Notes: generated by a model not told the origin, from the letters alone. 64,000 nt of DNA from Prevotella sp. oral taxon 299 str. F0039 (GCF_000163055.2 NC_022111.1:434001-498000); one strand, 5' to 3'; shown: positions 53,348 through 62,811, counted from the stretch's first letter. A program made the numbers and translations.

Positions 53348-53379
53348 TTTGCAGGAGTAAAAAAAATATATTACCTTTG
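53348..53379 (+). promoter_or_regulatory. Canonical promoter of tRNA-Pro
   Basis: A -33 TTTG at 53348-53351 and -7 TACCTTTG at 53372-53379 are separated by exactly 20 nt, the preferred Bacteroidota spacing. It begins just after the spt stop codon. Confidence 0.85.
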
Positions 53380-53411
53380 CAACGCAAAAATAAGGGAACA
53401 CTTCTGCAAAG

Positions 53412-53484
53412 CGGGATGTAGCACAGTTGGTAGTGTACCTGGTTTGGGACCAGGTGGTCGCAGGTTCGAGTCCTGTCATCCCGA
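53412..53484 (+). tRNA. tRNA-Pro (anticodon TGG)
   Basis: A full cloverleaf is visible: acceptor arm CGGGATG with CATCCCG (53477-53483), D arm with GTTGGTAG, anticodon stem CCTGG/CCAGG around loop TTTGGGA (anticodon TGG at 53445-53447) and T arm GCAGG-TTCGAGT-CCTGT, with discriminator A. The CCA end is not encoded. It reads CCA proline codons. Confidence 0.97.
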
Positions 53485-53491
53485 CAATAGG

Positions 53492-53527
53492 AAAGAGAAA
53501 CAATTTTTTAAGTTGTTTCTCTTTTTC
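53492..53527 (+). terminator. Terminator of tRNA-Pro
   Basis: A 12-bp stem (53492-53503 with 53513-53524) and a 9-nt loop, followed by TTCTTTTT. It closes a single-tRNA unit. Confidence 0.85.
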
Positions 53528-53995
53528 TTTTTATATGTAATAAGGTGTGATCTGTTGTCCTTTTTTTCGGCTCAGTAGATAAAGGTGGGGGATTTTTCTT
53601 AATTAATGTATGTTTGGCAAATTATAAATGTCAGTAATTTTGGTAATTAGTAAAATTTATTATAACATTTATAATGTTGATATTCAGTTGTTTATAAATA
53701 AGGCATACAATGATTGCTGAGAGCAAAGTTACAGACATTTATAATTCGTTGAACTCACGTTAAATTTAGGTTAAATAAACGTTTTGCTGGTCGCAGTATT
53801 AGTTTTTTTTTATTTTTGCAAGATATTTAGATGCTTTTTCTGGTTTTATACAAGAACTTCAACGCTTTTCTTACAGATATAAGAGTATAACGCTTGCGAA
53901 ATAATATAAAAAGCCAAGAAAAAGATAAATAAGTTGCGACAGTTTTAGAGATAATACTCGGTGAGACAGTAGATGATTATAGAAATCTTTGAGCT
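53528..53995. other. Intergenic region before polysaccharide operon
   Basis: About 470 nt of AT-rich DNA. A TATTTTTG box at 53811-53818 is the best promoter candidate, leaving a leader of about 170 nt before glf. No UpxY/UpxZ-type antiterminator gene, inverted promoter or recombinase is visible. Confidence 0.6.
53811..53818 (+). promoter_or_regulatory. Possible -7 box of polysaccharide operon
   Basis: TATTTTTG fits TAnnTTTG but lies in a T-rich run, so chance match is possible. TTTG at 53783-53786 is 24 nt upstream. Confidence 0.4.
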
Positions 53996-55132
53996 ATGAA
54001 ATACGATTATTTAATTGTAGGGGCAGGACTTTTTGGAGCTACTTTTGCCTATTTTGCCCGTAAGCAAGGTAAGCGTTGCTTGGTAATAGATAAACGTCCA
54101 CATACAGGAGGCAATATTTATTGCGAACAAACAGAAGGCATTAACGTGCATAAATATGGCGCACATATTTTTCATACACAAAACGAAAAGGTGTGGCAAT
54201 TTGTTAATTCTCTCGTGAAATTCAATCGTTATACTAATAGTCCAGTTGCGAACTACAAAGGAAAGCTCTACAATTTGCCTTTTAACATGAATACATTTTA
54301 CCAAATGTGGGGTACTATAACACCGCAAGAAGCAAAAAATAAGATAGAAGAACAAAGGCAAGAAGCACTTAATAAAATGAAACAAGAGGGGGTAGAGGAA
54401 CCTCGTAACCTCGAAGAACAAGCCCAATTGCTCATAGGAAAAGACATTTATAACGCTTTAATTAAAGGATATACTGAAAAACAATGGGGTAGAAAGTGTA
54501 ATGAATTGCCACCTTTTATTATTAAACGATTGCCCGTTAGATTTGTTTATGATAATAATTATTTTAACGATACTTATCAAGGTGTTCCCATAGGAGGCTA
54601 TAATCAATTAATAAATGCGTTGTTATTAGATGTAGAAGTACGAATAAATACCGATTATTTTGCTAATAAAGATGCCTTTAATGCTATGGCAAATAAGGTT
54701 GTTTTTACAGGTAAAATAGATGAATATTATGACTATTGCTTTGGACAACTCGACTATCGAACTGTAAGATTTGAGCACGAAATTCATGAAATAGCAAACT
54801 ATCAAGGCAATGCCGTGGTAAATTATACTGAAAGAGAGATTCCCTTTACTCGTGTTATAGAACATAAACACTTTGAATATTTTGGAGCTGAGGTAGAAAA
54901 GAATCCTAAAACGGTTATATCTAAAGAGTATTCTACGGAGTGGAAAACAGGTATGGAACCCTATTATCCTGTTAATGATGATAAAAATAATGCACTTTAT
55001 CTTCGTTATAAAGCACTTGCCGATAAAGAAACAGATGTAATATTTGGTGGAAGATTGGCAGAATATAAATATTATGATATGGCTCCTATCATAGAGAAAG
55101 TAATGAGAATGTTTGAAAATACATCTGTATAA
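53996..55132 (+). CDS. glf: UDP-galactopyranose mutase
   Basis: A 378-residue flavoenzyme that converts UDP-galactopyranose to UDP-galactofuranose. The FAD-binding GAGLFGATFA (9-18), GGNIYCE (about 38-44) and GAHIFHT (about 56-62) are typical of Glf. It implies that galactofuranose is part of the surface glycan. First gene of the operon; the flippase starts 1 nt after its stop. Confidence 0.96.
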   Translation: MKYDYLIVGAGLFGATFAYFARKQGKRCLVIDKRPHTGGNIYCEQTEGINVHKYGAHIFHTQNEKVWQFVNSLVKFNRYTNSPVANYKGKLYNLPFNMNTFYQMWGTITPQEAKNKIEEQRQEALNKMKQEGVEEPRNLEEQAQLLIGKDIYNALIKGYTEKQWGRKCNELPPFIIKRLPVRFVYDNNYFNDTYQGVPIGGYNQLINALLLDVEVRINTDYFANKDAFNAMANKVVFTGKIDEYYDYCFGQLDYRTVRFEHEIHEIANYQGNAVVNYTEREIPFTRVIEHKHFEYFGAEVEKNPKTVISKEYSTEWKTGMEPYYPVNDDKNNALYLRYKALADKETDVIFGGRLAEYKYYDMAPIIEKVMRMFENTSV

Positions 55133-55133
55133 A

Positions 55134-56573
55134 ATGCAAATTACAAGTTTAAAGAAAAATATTATGTTGAGTACTGCTTATGAAGTAATAAGCATTATTC
55201 TTCCTTTTTTTACAGCTCCTTATGTTGCAAGAGTATTAGGAGCATATGGAGTTGGAACTTATAGTTATACAAACTCTATACAATCATATTTTTCTATGTT
55301 TGCTGCTTTGGGGATAATGTCGTATGGAAAGCGTGAAATATCTCGTAATCGAGATTCTATTGTAGATAGAAGTAAATTGTTTATTGAGTTGCAAGTGCTT
55401 CTTTTCTGTACAACATCAATTATTCTTGTTTTATGGTTTATATGGATAAATATTACTGATAGCTTTCAATTGTACTATCTTATATTAACTTGTTCAATAT
55501 TAAATGTGTTTTTTGATATTTCATGGTACTATGCAGGAATAGAAAAGTTTAATTATATTGTATATCGAAATTTAATAATAAAATTATTTTTATTCGTTTT
55601 GCTCTTTATAGTAGTTAGAAGCAAAGAAGACTTATATAAGTATATCTTATTAATGGTTGTGTCTTCTTTAGGTGGTTCTTTATCTATGTGGTTGTATCTA
55701 AAAAAGACTATTATATGGGTTAAGCCAAATTTCTGTAGAATAAAATCGCATCTAAAAGAAACCATAGTTTATTTTATTCCAGCGGTCGCAGCATCTATTT
55801 ATACTATACTTAACAAGATATTGATTGGTTCTATTACAGGTTTAATTGTTGAAAATGGGTATTATGAACAGGCGACCAATATGATAAATATGGCTAAGAG
55901 TGTAACTTTTGTATCTTTAAACTCGGTATTAGGTTCGCGTATTGCTTATTTATTTGGGCAAAATAAAATTGCCGAAGTAAAAGAAAGAATAAATAAATCT
56001 ATAGACTTTATTTTATTTATGGGTGTAGGTTTAATGTTTGGAATGATAGGAATAGCAGCTCATTTTGTACCACTTTTCCTAGGAGATGGTTATGAAAAAA
56101 CGATTTATCTATTGCAAATGTTGAGCCCCATTATTATTATTATCGGTATAAGTAATTGTTTAGGAACGCATTATTTTACTCCTGCAGGATATAGGAGTAA
56201 AAGTTCTAAATATTTAATTTATGGTTCTTGTGTGAATTTATTGATTAGTTTGTTTCTAATTCCCCGTTTCTTAAGTTATGGTGCAGTGTTAAGTTCTTTA
56301 TCTGCAGAAACGTTTATTACAATATTATATGTGAAAAATTGTGGTGATTTTTTATCGTTAAAAACATTATTAAGAGTTGTATGGAAGAAAATAATAGCTG
56401 GTTTTTTTATGTATCTCATAATGTTTGCTTTAAGTAATTTAGGAGTTAATAGCTTTATAAATGTCTTTTTATTATTTATAGGTGGTGTTATTAGTTATAT
56501 AGTAATGTTATGTCTGTTAAGAGACTCTCTTCCACTTTTTTTTATAAAGGATGTAATAAGAAAGAAAAAATGA
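55134..56573 (+). CDS. wzx: Wzx-type oligosaccharide flippase
   Basis: A 479-residue MATE/MOP-family flippase with about 12 to 14 membrane helices and few long loops. The N-terminal SYTNSIQSYFSMFAALGIMSYGKREI is the standard polysaccharide-flippase entry (about 44-69). It moves lipid-linked repeat units across the inner membrane. I start it at ATG 55134, one base after the glf stop, rather than the in-frame ATG at 55113 inside glf. Confidence 0.92.
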   Translation: MQITSLKKNIMLSTAYEVISIILPFFTAPYVARVLGAYGVGTYSYTNSIQSYFSMFAALGIMSYGKREISRNRDSIVDRSKLFIELQVLLFCTTSIILVLWFIWINITDSFQLYYLILTCSILNVFFDISWYYAGIEKFNYIVYRNLIIKLFLFVLLFIVVRSKEDLYKYILLMVVSSLGGSLSMWLYLKKTIIWVKPNFCRIKSHLKETIVYFIPAVAASIYTILNKILIGSITGLIVENGYYEQATNMINMAKSVTFVSLNSVLGSRIAYLFGQNKIAEVKERINKSIDFILFMGVGLMFGMIGIAAHFVPLFLGDGYEKTIYLLQMLSPIIIIIGISNCLGTHYFTPAGYRSKSSKYLIYGSCVNLLISLFLIPRFLSYGAVLSSLSAETFITILYVKNCGDFLSLKTLLRVVWKKIIAGFFMYLIMFALSNLGVNSFINVFLLFIGGVISYIVMLCLLRDSLPLFFIKDVIRKKK

Positions 56574-57499
56574 AATTAAGACTTGATATTTCAGAAGATT
56601 TTTATAGGGAAGAGGAACGTGATGGTTTTTTTATTTCTTCTACTATGAAGCGAGTATGGGCGGTTGAATTAGATTTATTAGCAAAACTTATGGATGTTTG
56701 TGCTAAAAATAATATTCTCTTTTGGGCTGATGCAGGAACTATCCTAGGGGCTGTTAGGCATAAGGGATTTATACCTTGGGATGATGATATTGATATCATT
56801 ATGTTAAGAAAGGATTATGATAAATTATGTAAAATAGCTTCAAAGGAGTTTACTCATCCATATTTTTTTCAAACAGAAAAAACAGATAGAGGCTCATTAA
56901 GGGGACATGCTCAATTAAGAAATACTGAGACGACAGCAATATTAGAAGTTGAGAAGAACTATAAATATAAATTTAATCAAGGTATTTTTATAGATATTTT
57001 TCCTTTAGATAATTTATTTAAAAATGAAATAGATCTTGATAAACAATGTAAGGAAATATCTTTATTGAGAAAAAAATATATAAGGTATTCGCATTGGACG
57101 AAAGAAAGATACGTTACCCCAAATAGTTTAATAAAAAAAATACTAAAAGGTCTGGCTTTTTATTTAATAAATCCATTTGTTAAAGCATTCTTTGATCCTC
57201 ATAAAATTTATAAAAAGTATGAAGAAGAATTGTCTAAATGTAAAGATGAAAGCAGTGAAAAAGTGGCAAAGTTAGCATTGGGGAATTTTGAAAAACGAAG
57301 AATTTGGAAACGAGAAAATTTGAAAGAAGCAATATATATGCCTTTTGAAATGCTTAAAATTCCTCTTCCTTGTGGTTATATAAATATATTAAATACCTTT
57401 TATGGTGATTGGCAAAATTATAAAATAGCTACCTCAACACACGGAAAAGTATTTTTTGATACTGAAAGAACATATAAATATTACATTTATGAAAAATAA
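56570..57499 (+). CDS. licD: LicD-family phosphotransferase
   Basis: A 309-residue LicD protein. The family core ADAGTILGAVRHKGFIPW (53-70) followed by DDDIDI (71-76) is intact. LicD enzymes transfer phosphocholine or other alcohol phosphates from a CDP-alcohol to a glycan. I start at ATG 56570, which overlaps the wzx stop (ATGA); the longer frame at 56510 lies inside wzx. With tagD three genes on, glycerol phosphate is a plausible donor group. Confidence 0.92.
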   Translation: MKLRLDISEDFYREEERDGFFISSTMKRVWAVELDLLAKLMDVCAKNNILFWADAGTILGAVRHKGFIPWDDDIDIIMLRKDYDKLCKIASKEFTHPYFFQTEKTDRGSLRGHAQLRNTETTAILEVEKNYKYKFNQGIFIDIFPLDNLFKNEIDLDKQCKEISLLRKKYIRYSHWTKERYVTPNSLIKKILKGLAFYLINPFVKAFFDPHKIYKKYEEELSKCKDESSEKVAKLALGNFEKRRIWKRENLKEAIYMPFEMLKIPLPCGYINILNTFYGDWQNYKIATSTHGKVFFDTERTYKYYIYEK

Positions 57500-58487
57500 A
57501 TATTTTAAAAGATTCTTATATTTGATTGCCTTATTTGTTTTATCAGGCGTATATTTAAAGAAGCAAGACGTCTTAAATGATTATATTCTAAAAATCAGAA
57601 AAGATAGAGTGAGAAAAAAGGAATATAATATGATGCATAAAAGTAATGTAGATATAACTTCTCTTCCCTTACTTAAAGATGAACCTAATGCTTGGTATAC
57701 AAAATATCATTATATATGCCATGGGGGGGGAGGAATAGATGGAAAAACCTATAGTAATTCATTGGAAGCAATGCAACTTAATTACAATAAAGGAAATAGA
57801 GTGTTTGATTCTGATATGACTTTTACTAAGGATGGTGTGTTGATATTACGTCACTCGTGGGCAGATAACTTGGAGCAAAGAAAAATATCGATGACTAATT
57901 CTCATTCTTTTGTTGATAGAAATGGACATACACAGCATTTATTAGATGCTAATAGAATGAATTATAAAACATTTATGTCTAAGCCTATATATAGACAATA
58001 TACACCTATGGACATAAAAAAATTAATTGTTTTTCTTGATAAAAATAAAGAGGCTTATATAGCACCTGATATGAAAGACGACCCTATTAAGTCATATCAA
58101 TATCTTGTTAATGAAGCTATTCGGTTGAATAAGAAAAATGTTTTAGATAGAATTATTGTAAATATATATACTTACGATTTATATGATAAGATAATGAAAA
58201 TATACCCTTTCAAGAATGTAACAATTCGTCAGCATTATGTTTCTCCAAATAATTATACCGAACTTATTGAATTTTGTATAAAGAAGAATATTCATGTTGT
58301 AAATTTATCTTTGTGTTATGTAAATGATAAGGGGGTAAATCAAATTAAAAGTAAGGGTATTCATGTTTATGTTGCTGTCGTAGATTATATCTCAGATATG
58401 CAAGAATATTATAAGAAAGGGTATTCAGGTGCATGCACAAATTGGTTATATGAGAAAGATTGGAATTTAGTGAAATATGGAAAGTAA
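57489..58487 (+). CDS. Glycerophosphodiester phosphodiesterase-like membrane protein
   Basis: A 332-residue protein with an N-terminal membrane anchor (about 8-21) and a GDPD-like domain. HGGGG (78-82) takes the place of the family HRG, DSDMTFTKDGV (107-117) is the metal-binding segment and RH (121-122) the second His. The ENT after the first motif is replaced by NSLEA, so catalysis may differ. It could hydrolyse or transfer glycerophosphate groups. A G8 tract (57723-57730) encodes the active-site glycines. Start ATG 57489 overlaps licD by 11 nt. Confidence 0.8.
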   Translation: MKNKYFKRFLYLIALFVLSGVYLKKQDVLNDYILKIRKDRVRKKEYNMMHKSNVDITSLPLLKDEPNAWYTKYHYICHGGGGIDGKTYSNSLEAMQLNYNKGNRVFDSDMTFTKDGVLILRHSWADNLEQRKISMTNSHSFVDRNGHTQHLLDANRMNYKTFMSKPIYRQYTPMDIKKLIVFLDKNKEAYIAPDMKDDPIKSYQYLVNEAIRLNKKNVLDRIIVNIYTYDLYDKIMKIYPFKNVTIRQHYVSPNNYTELIEFCIKKNIHVVNLSLCYVNDKGVNQIKSKGIHVYVAVVDYISDMQEYYKKGYSGACTNWLYEKDWNLVKYGK

Positions 58488-58905
58488 GAAGAAAATAATA
58501 GGATATACTACAGGTGTTTTTGATATGTTTCATGTAGGCCACCTTAATATACTAAAACGAGCAAAAGAAAAATGTGATTATTTGATTGTAGGAGTTTCTA
58601 CAGATGAGGTTGTAAAAGCATATAAAAATAAAACACCGATTGTGAATTTCTCAGAAAGAAAGGCTATTGTTGAATCCATAAGGTATGTGGACAAAGTTGT
58701 TCCTCAAATCACAATGAATAAACTGGATGCTTGGAATGAATTGCATTTTGATATAATGTTTCATGGGAGTGACTGGCAGGGAACAGCTATGTATGATAAA
58801 ATAATCGAAAATTTAAATTCTGTTGGGGTTGAAGTTGTATTTCTTCCTCATACTGACGGGGTGTCTTCAACTCTTTTATCTGAACTTTTATATAATAAAA
58901 AATAA
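58477..58905 (+). CDS. tagD: CDP-glycerol type cytidylyltransferase (TagD-like)
   Basis: A 142-residue nucleotidyltransferase. GVFDMFHVGHLNILKRA (13-29) has the HxGH motif and TDGVSSTLLSEL near the C-terminus replaces the ISTT-type signature. Size and sequence match glycerol-3-phosphate cytidylyltransferase, which makes CDP-glycerol. It overlaps the GDPD gene by 11 nt. Provides the activated alcohol for the nearby LicD or another transferase. Confidence 0.88.
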   Translation: MESKKKIIGYTTGVFDMFHVGHLNILKRAKEKCDYLIVGVSTDEVVKAYKNKTPIVNFSERKAIVESIRYVDKVVPQITMNKLDAWNELHFDIMFHGSDWQGTAMYDKIIENLNSVGVEVVFLPHTDGVSSTLLSELLYNKK

Positions 58906-58911
58906 ATATTA

Positions 58912-59922
58912 ATGGAAAAGTTATTGACAATAATAATCCCTGTATATAATGTTGAAAAATATATTAGAAGATGTATTGAGTCAATCATTATACCCGCAGA
59001 ATATTATAGAGATTTAGAAGTTATAATTATAAATGATGGAACTCCAGATAATTCTGCACTTATTGCAAAGGAATATGAGTTACAATTTCCTGAGTTTATA
59101 AAAGTGATTGATAAAGAAAATGGAGGTCATGGATCGGCATGGAATTTAGGACTTAAAATTGCAAAAGGAAAGTATGTGCGTTTTCTTGATAGTGATGATT
59201 GGTTTGATAATGAGAATTTTATAGCTTTTTTAGGTAAATTAAGATCTTCGAATAGTGATCTTATTTTTACGAATGCTGTACATTTAAATGCCAAGGATTT
59301 ATGTGTTATAAAGAATATTTGTTTTTCTGATAGCTTGCAAGAGGGAGTTGAATATGATGCAGAAAATATAATTTGGAATGATATTAAAGGAAGTGAATCT
59401 TTAACAAACTTTCATTATTGCACTTATAAAACAGCATTGTTAAAACCATTACTTCCACTTTTCTTAGAGAAACAGTCATATGATGATGCTATTTTGTTTA
59501 TTGTTCCTATTATTATTAGTAAAACAATTTGTTTTTATGACATATTAATTTATAATTATATTTGGGGATATGAGAATCAAACCACATCTCCTAAAAATAT
59601 AAAAAAACAATATTATCATTTTTACAATATAATAAAATCTCAACACAATTTCATTGTTTTATATGAAAAGCATTTATCTAAAAATAAAAGAGATAAAGTG
59701 TATCAGGTTTTTAATACCATGATTATGCAACATTTTGAACGTCTTTCTTGCCTTCCTTATTTTGAGGCAAGGAAACAATTGGCTAAGTGGAAAGAATATT
59801 TAGATACGATGATTATTGACTATCAACAATCGAAAAAAATGAAACTTTATAAAATGCTTCCTTTTCCTTTTTATAAACTAATTATCAACATAGTAACTGC
59901 AATACAAAAATCCTATGAATAA
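58912..59922 (+). CDS. Family 2 glycosyltransferase
   Basis: A 336-residue GT2. The N-terminal IIIPVYNVEKYIRRCIES (8-25), VIIINDGTPD (37-46) and the metal-binding DSDD (93-96) are all present. The C-terminal ~150 residues are helical and basic, with KMLPFPFYKLI near the end suggesting membrane contact. It adds one sugar of the repeat unit; its donor is unknown. The next gene overlaps by 8 nt. Confidence 0.92.
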   Translation: MEKLLTIIIPVYNVEKYIRRCIESIIIPAEYYRDLEVIIINDGTPDNSALIAKEYELQFPEFIKVIDKENGGHGSAWNLGLKIAKGKYVRFLDSDDWFDNENFIAFLGKLRSSNSDLIFTNAVHLNAKDLCVIKNICFSDSLQEGVEYDAENIIWNDIKGSESLTNFHYCTYKTALLKPLLPLFLEKQSYDDAILFIVPIIISKTICFYDILIYNYIWGYENQTTSPKNIKKQYYHFYNIIKSQHNFIVLYEKHLSKNKRDKVYQVFNTMIMQHFERLSCLPYFEARKQLAKWKEYLDTMIIDYQQSKKMKLYKMLPFPFYKLIINIVTAIQKSYE

Positions 59923-60739
59923 TAAAATTAAAATATTTGTAGCAACTCATAAAAAGGCTAAGTTGTATGGTGATAGCTGTTACAGGTTTATTCATGTCGG
60001 AGCAGACCTTCACCCCGAAGTGTATATAGATGCTGCATTAAAAGATAATGAAAATAGTGATAATATATCAGCAAAAAACGATATATATTGTGAACTAACA
60101 GGATTATATTATTTATGGAAACATGTTAATGATATAGACTATATTGGTTTTGTACATTATCGTCGTTTTCTTGCTCATAGGCACTTTGCTCTTCAACCGA
60201 ACAATATTATATTAAAAGAACAAGACTATTTAAACTTATTAAATAAGGTAGACGTGGTCTTAACGCCTCCTACAAAAAAGTATGGAGAAAGATGTGGTTA
60301 TTTTACAATTAAAGAAGATATACCCGAATTCTGTTTTTATAGACTTGTAAAACCAAGTATTGCACGATTATTCCCAGAATATTTAGAAGCTTTTGAACAA
60401 GAGTTTATTACTCCAACTATGAGCTATGGAAATATTATGGCATGCAAAAAAACTCTTTTTAATGAGTATTGTGAATGGTTATTTGCGATTTTATTCGATG
60501 TAGAACAAAACCTAAGAAATTCTCCTTTTAATGTTTCTGCACGAGAAATGGGTTATTTTTCGGAATATCTTCTTAATGTGTGGATGCGTAAAAAACAACT
60601 AACAGTGGCATATAAACCTGTTTGTTTTATCAATAAACGAGAAACATTGATAGATAAAGTTCGTATATATATGCAAGCAATGGGATTGCAAATTATTGTA
60701 GCTGGAGCAGAAAAGATATATGCAAAATTTAGAAAATAG
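59915..60739 (+). CDS. DUF4422 glycosyltransferase
   Basis: A 274-residue protein that fits DUF4422, found in polysaccharide loci of Bacteroidota and Firmicutes. Typical phrases are IKIFVATHKKAKLYGD (5-20), IHVGAD, CELTGLYYLWKHV (about 57-69), DYIGFVHYRRF (about 73-83) and the MSYGNIMACKK segment (about 168-178). Members are considered glycosyltransferases, of which some are galactofuranosyl-type; with glf in the operon this is a possibility. The gene's end overlaps the next start by 20 nt. Confidence 0.87.
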   Translation: MNNKIKIFVATHKKAKLYGDSCYRFIHVGADLHPEVYIDAALKDNENSDNISAKNDIYCELTGLYYLWKHVNDIDYIGFVHYRRFLAHRHFALQPNNIILKEQDYLNLLNKVDVVLTPPTKKYGERCGYFTIKEDIPEFCFYRLVKPSIARLFPEYLEAFEQEFITPTMSYGNIMACKKTLFNEYCEWLFAILFDVEQNLRNSPFNVSAREMGYFSEYLLNVWMRKKQLTVAYKPVCFINKRETLIDKVRIYMQAMGLQIIVAGAEKIYAKFRK

Positions 60740-61691
60740 TGGACCACTTATTAGCGTTATAGTTCCAATATATAACTCAGAACACACTTTACATAAGTGT
60801 GTTGATAGCTTATTGGCACAAACCTTTAAGCAATTCGAGGTGCTTTTAATTAATGATGGAAGCACTGATAATAGTGCAAAGATATGCAATGAATATCAAT
60901 TGCAAGATAGTCGTGTCCGTGTTTTCCATCAATTAAATGGTGGGGTATCGTCGGCAAGGCAATTAGGAATAGATAATGCGCATGGAAAATATAGTATTCA
61001 TGCCGACCCTGACGATTGGGTTGAACCTAATATGTTAGCAGATTTATACCAGAAGGCTATTTCTGAGAGTGCAGATATGGTGATATGCGACTTTTATATT
61101 AACGATTATAGAAAGGAAGAGTATTGCAAACAAAAACCAAGTGTTATGGATAATGAAGTAATACTGAAAGAAATGTTTACTCGTTTACATGGTTCTACAT
61201 GGAATAAGTTTATTAAGAATGAGTTATATTCTCGTTATAAAATTTATTTCCCACAAGAAATAACATTTTGTGAAGACCTTTTTATTGTTGCATCTTTACT
61301 CTTGAAACCTATAAAAGTGTCTTATGTGCCACAAGCCTATTATCATTATGTTCGTGATAAACAACATAATTCTCTTTCTTTACGTTATAATGAGAAAGCA
61401 TTAGAGCAAGATTTATATCTTAAAAAAGTTTTTCATGATTTATTAAAAAATACCTCTGTACAAGCATTGGCATGTAAACGATTTGCAACAAGTACAGCTT
61501 ATAGAGCTTTTTTAGGAGGAGAAAAATTTATTAGCTCTGGACAATATAAATCTCTTTTCTATAAAGATAAATCGTATATTTTATGCAGTGATCTACCTTT
61601 TCTTCATAAAATATTAGTTATCTTTGCATGTCTAGGATTTTATCAGCCTATAATAAAAATAGTAAATCGTTTTTTTAGAAAGACAAAATAA
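60720..61691 (+). CDS. Family 2 glycosyltransferase, copy 1 of a tandem pair
   Basis: A 323-residue GT2. ISVIVPIYNSEHTLHKCVDS (11-30), LINDGSTDNSAK (43-54) and DPDD (96-99) are intact. The first ~100 residues are almost identical to copy 2 and the rest is clearly homologous but diverged. It starts inside the end of the DUF4422 gene. Downstream, a short remnant of the next gene's start remains, showing that copy 1 was originally followed by wzy or copied along with its start. Confidence 0.93.
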   Translation: MQNLENSGPLISVIVPIYNSEHTLHKCVDSLLAQTFKQFEVLLINDGSTDNSAKICNEYQLQDSRVRVFHQLNGGVSSARQLGIDNAHGKYSIHADPDDWVEPNMLADLYQKAISESADMVICDFYINDYRKEEYCKQKPSVMDNEVILKEMFTRLHGSTWNKFIKNELYSRYKIYFPQEITFCEDLFIVASLLLKPIKVSYVPQAYYHYVRDKQHNSLSLRYNEKALEQDLYLKKVFHDLLKNTSVQALACKRFATSTAYRAFLGGEKFISSGQYKSLFYKDKSYILCSDLPFLHKILVIFACLGFYQPIIKIVNRFFRKTK

Positions 61692-61698
61692 AAATAAT

Positions 61699-61731
61699 AT
61701 GTCTTTTCTTTATATTTTTGTATTGAAATGA
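61699..61731 (+). pseudogene. Truncated copy of wzy 5' end
   Basis: An ATG 7 nt after copy 1 opens a 10-codon frame MSFLYIFVLK followed by stop. The real wzy gene starts MAFLYTLLLV, also 7 nt after copy 2. The identical spacing and similar sequence show this is a leftover of the duplication, not a gene. Confidence 0.75.
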
Positions 61732-61836
61732 CAAAAGGCATTAAATCATTGGTTTCTATATTATAAATATTAATTTTTAGCTACGCTATAGTGTAATATA
61801 ACATTATTATTTATATAAGACCTAAAATAAAAATAT

Positions 61837-62811
61837 ATGCAAAACTTAGGAAATAGTGCCCCACTTATTAGTATTATAGTTCCAATATATAACTCAGAAC
61901 ACACTTTGCGTAAGTGTGTTGATAGCTTATTGGCACAAACCTTTAAGCAATTTGAGGTACTTTTAATTGACGATGGAAGCACTGATAATAGTGCAAAGGT
62001 ATGCGATGAATATCAACTGGTAGATAGTCGTGTCCGTGTTTTCCATCAATTAAATGGTGGGGTATCGTCGGCAAGGCAATTAGGAATAGATAATGCGCAT
62101 GGAAAATATAGTATTCATGCTGATCCCGACGATTGGGTTGAACCTAATATGTTAGCAGATTTATACCAGAAGGCTGTTTTAGAGAATGCAGATATGGTGA
62201 TATGCGACTTTTATAGAGATATAGAAAATAAGTGCGGGTATTGCAAACAAGAACCAAGCAGTATGGATTATGAGGTAATACTTAAAGAAATGTTCACACG
62301 GTTGAATGGTTCTATGTGTAATAAGCTCATTAGGCATGAGCTATATTCGCAATACTCCATTTCTTTTCCACACGAAATAACATATGGTGAAGATCTTTTT
62401 GTGGTTTCATCGTTACTCTTAACCCCCATAAAGGTATCTTATGTGCCACAAGCCTATTATCATTATGTTTATGATAAGTCGAATAATTCTCTTTCTTTAC
62501 GTTATAATGAAAATATTTTTAAACAAGATTTGCATGTTAGAAAAACTTTTGATGATTTATTAAAAAATAATACTTCTGCGCAAGTATTGGCATGTAAAAG
62601 ATGGGCAATGTTTATGGGATATAGAGCATTTTTAGGTGGAGAAAGATTTATTACTTCTAAGCAATTTAAATATTATTTTTATAAAGACAGGTTTTATATT
62701 TTATTCTGTCAAGAACCTTTTCTTCGTAATATATTAGTTTTCTTTGCATGCTTGGGATTTTATCAGCCTATAATAAAAATAGTAAATCGCTTTTTTAGAA
62801 AAACAAAATAA
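61837..62811 (+). CDS. Family 2 glycosyltransferase, copy 2 of a tandem pair
   Basis: A 324-residue GT2 with the same motifs as copy 1: LIDDGSTDNSAK (43-54) and DPDD (96-99). Identity with copy 1 is very high through the N-terminal catalytic region and at the very C-terminus (IIKIVNRFFRKTK), and lower across about residues 120-270, the acceptor-binding half. This pattern suggests duplication followed by diversification of acceptor specificity, or gene conversion of the ends. It is followed by wzy 7 nt later. Confidence 0.93.
   Translation: MQNLGNSAPLISIIVPIYNSEHTLRKCVDSLLAQTFKQFEVLLIDDGSTDNSAKVCDEYQLVDSRVRVFHQLNGGVSSARQLGIDNAHGKYSIHADPDDWVEPNMLADLYQKAVLENADMVICDFYRDIENKCGYCKQEPSSMDYEVILKEMFTRLNGSMCNKLIRHELYSQYSISFPHEITYGEDLFVVSSLLLTPIKVSYVPQAYYHYVYDKSNNSLSLRYNENIFKQDLHVRKTFDDLLKNNTSAQVLACKRWAMFMGYRAFLGGERFITSKQFKYYFYKDRFYILFCQEPFLRNILVFFACLGFYQPIIKIVNRFFRKTK

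Noticed and set aside
55113..55133. ATG inside glf as wzx start
   Set aside because: The ATG at 55134 directly after the glf stop gives the normal flippase N-terminus.
56510..56569. Longer licD start inside wzx
   Set aside because: The ATGA overlap at 56570 is the usual coupling arrangement, and the extra residues are unlike the family.
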